From contig NZ_AP024469.1 of assembly GCF_016865365.1 (NCBI RefSeq), positions 3,936,501 to 4,000,500 on the forward strand: 64,000 bases of DNA, read 5' to 3'. This DNA comes from Geobacter sp. SVR (lineage in GTDB: Bacteria > Desulfobacterota > Desulfuromonadia > Geobacterales > Pseudopelobacteraceae). How positions within the stretch are numbered: the stretch's first letter is position 1; every line of letters begins with the position of its first letter. Shown one piece after another: positions 62,860-64,000 of this stretch. The notes beneath the pieces were generated by a model, which was not told the origin of the DNA, searched no databases, and was given only the letters and a program-made list of their open reading frames with translations. The translations under genes and the position numbers were made by a program.

Positions 62860-64000
62860 ATGATTCTCAGGAAACTGGCGTATGGTGCAACTATCGGTGG
62901 AGCGATAGCGGCTTTATCCCTGCCGCTGTTCACCGATGCTGCCAAGGCAAAACCGACAAAACCGGCCAAAGCTGCCAAGACGGAGAACAAGGAATCCTGC
63001 TACGGCTGTCACGCAGAAATCAAGGACCTCCACCAGGGCTCCAAGCACGCCGGACTGGCCTGCAGCACCTGCCATCAAAAACTTGATGAACATCTGGCCA
63101 ATCCCGATACCAAACCGGTCACGATCATCGACCAGGCCTTGTGCGGTTCCTGCCACAAGGATGAATATGCCGGCTCAATGAAGGTGAATTACGAGTCTCA
63201 GGCCCACCGCGAGAAGGGCATTCCCGGCGGCCGCTCGCCGATGATGGACAAGCTGCTGGAACCTTACGGCTTCACCATCGAACACAATGAGCCGCGCGGC
63301 CATCCCTTCATGGTGATCGACCAGTTCGTGGTGGACCGCTTCGCCGGGGGGCGCTTTCAGCACAAACAGCGCTGGCTGGGAACCGATACGACCGGCAAGA
63401 CCTGGGATGTGCTCGAGGACAGGGGACCGGACTTCAAGATGCCGGATACCGCCAAGGCAGGCAACCCGACCTGCATCCAATGCAAGACGTCGGACCATAT
63501 CCTGAAATGGAAGTTCCTGGGGGACAAGGATCCCCGGGCCACCTGGGACCGCACCTCGGATGTGATAGCCGTGGCAAAGGACACCAATAACACGGTCGGG
63601 TGCATCCATTGCCATGATCCGCATGGAACGCAGCCGCGCGTCGTGCGCGACGAATTGATTCACCGTATCGAATCGGGAGCCACGATGTTCGCCGGCAAGG
63701 ATGGCAAAACCGACCTGCAGGTGATCTCGTTCCGCGATGGTTTCCGCAAGATCGGCATCATGAAGAAGGCCGATTCCCGAATAATGTGCGCCCAATGCCA
63801 TGTCGAGTACGCCTGCGGCAAGGGGTACGAGTTCGACAGCGGCAAGCCGATCGGCTTCGACGACCAGCGCACCAACCATATGCCGCTGACGCAGGTCAAG
63901 GAACTGCTCGCCCACTACCGGCAGCTCAATTTCTATGATTTCAAACACGCAGTGACCGGCGCGCGGCTGGTCAAGCTGCAGCACCCCGAGGCAGAGACCT
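62860..64000 (+). CDS. octaheme nitrite-reductase-type cytochrome c, N-terminal part (runs off right edge)
   Basis: 380 residues visible from ATG 62860 (AAAGGAGGAG upstream). Signal peptide 1-30. Haem motifs in order: CYGCH (47), CSTCH (68), CGSCH (96), CIQCK (about 205), CIHCH (about 249), CAQCH (about 310). CxxCK is the catalytic haem of pentahaem NrfA and the fourth haem of octaheme nitrite reductases; MCAQCHVEYACGKGYEF and KLQHPEAET are NrfA-like. Three haems before the CxxCK fit the octaheme type, so two more should follow outside. Reduces nitrite (or sulfite/hydroxylamine) to ammonia in the periplasm. Confidence 0.85.
   Translation, partial: MILRKLAYGATIGGAIAALSLPLFTDAAKAKPTKPAKAAKTENKESCYGCHAEIKDLHQGSKHAGLACSTCHQKLDEHLANPDTKPVTIIDQALCGSCHKDEYAGSMKVNYESQAHREKGIPGGRSPMMDKLLEPYGFTIEHNEPRGHPFMVIDQFVVDRFAGGRFQHKQRWLGTDTTGKTWDVLEDRGPDFKMPDTAKAGNPTCIQCKTSDHILKWKFLGDKDPRATWDRTSDVIAVAKDTNNTVGCIHCHDPHGTQPRVVRDELIHRIESGATMFAGKDGKTDLQVISFRDGFRKIGIMKKADSRIMCAQCHVEYACGKGYEFDSGKPIGFDDQRTNHMPLTQVKELLAHYRQLNFYDFKHAVTGARLVKLQHPEAET

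Overview
The window looks like a chromosomal segment of a GC-rich anaerobic deltaproteobacterium of the Geobacter group (Geobacterales; Geobacter, Trichlorobacter or Pelobacter propionicus type). The basis is the LL-diaminopimelate aminotransferase route to lysine, a GEMM-I second-messenger riboswitch of Geobacter style, an octaheme nitrite-reductase-like multiheme cytochrome, a bacteriohemerythrin, an NtrB/NtrC pair and the general gene order. The species cannot be fixed from the sequence alone.

Layout. 1-11.6 kb: the start of a dCACHE sensor (left edge), a RodZ-like envelope protein, a lipoprotein/DUF1992 pair, a diiron-type metallo-beta-lactamase protein, azlCD, a diaminopimelate-decarboxylase-like enzyme, an Hsp70-like ATPase, and an HxlR regulator divergent from an FMN reductase followed by a secreted DJ-1/PfpI protein and a secreted hydrolase. 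11.7-15.1 kb: two tandem GEMM-I riboswitches, each with its own terminator, lead into a lipoprotein L,D-transpeptidase and a Braun-type lipoprotein; a second L,D-transpeptidase follows, with its start codon inside a mobile repeat. 15.2-24 kb: an RNA helicase, a RAYT transposase between inverted 20-bp ends, a second RAYT remnant, a truncated copy of the second L,D-transpeptidase, a 1427-residue glycosyltransferase-STAND-TPR protein of unlike base composition, and decayed copies of dapL and dus sequence. This is the plastic part of the window. 24-29 kb: a GT51 transglycosylase, a tRNA-dihydrouridine synthase and three toxin-type loci (RelE-like, VapC/Phd, a BrnT/BrnA pair with a broken toxin start).

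29-36.8 kb: a minus-strand run of dapA, dapB, metN, metI, metQ, a diguanylate cyclase and dapL, preceded by a small secreted CAP protein, so a methionine-type importer and a c-di-GMP synthase sit inside the lysine cluster. 37-54 kb: housekeeping and stress genes (LOG protein, PpiD-like chaperone, purC, SAP protein, bacteriohemerythrin, Lon-like protease, HD phosphohydrolase, ligA, an HExxH membrane protein, DUF1847, Hsp20, TatA/B, dusB, ntrB/ntrC, isochorismatase). 54-62.5 kb: a surface operon with a TPR/beta-barrel outer-membrane protein, a FecR-domain protein, a 1784-residue multi-domain exported protein ending in a dockerin, and a lipoprotein that may carry the matching cohesin. 62.86 kb to the right edge: the start of an octaheme nitrite-reductase-type cytochrome.

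The most unusual items are the GT4-STAND-TPR protein, the tandem riboswitch control of an L,D-transpeptidase/Lpp pair, the cohesin/dockerin surface module, and a family of short CTAG-ended inverted-repeat elements that supply start and stop codons to neighbouring genes.
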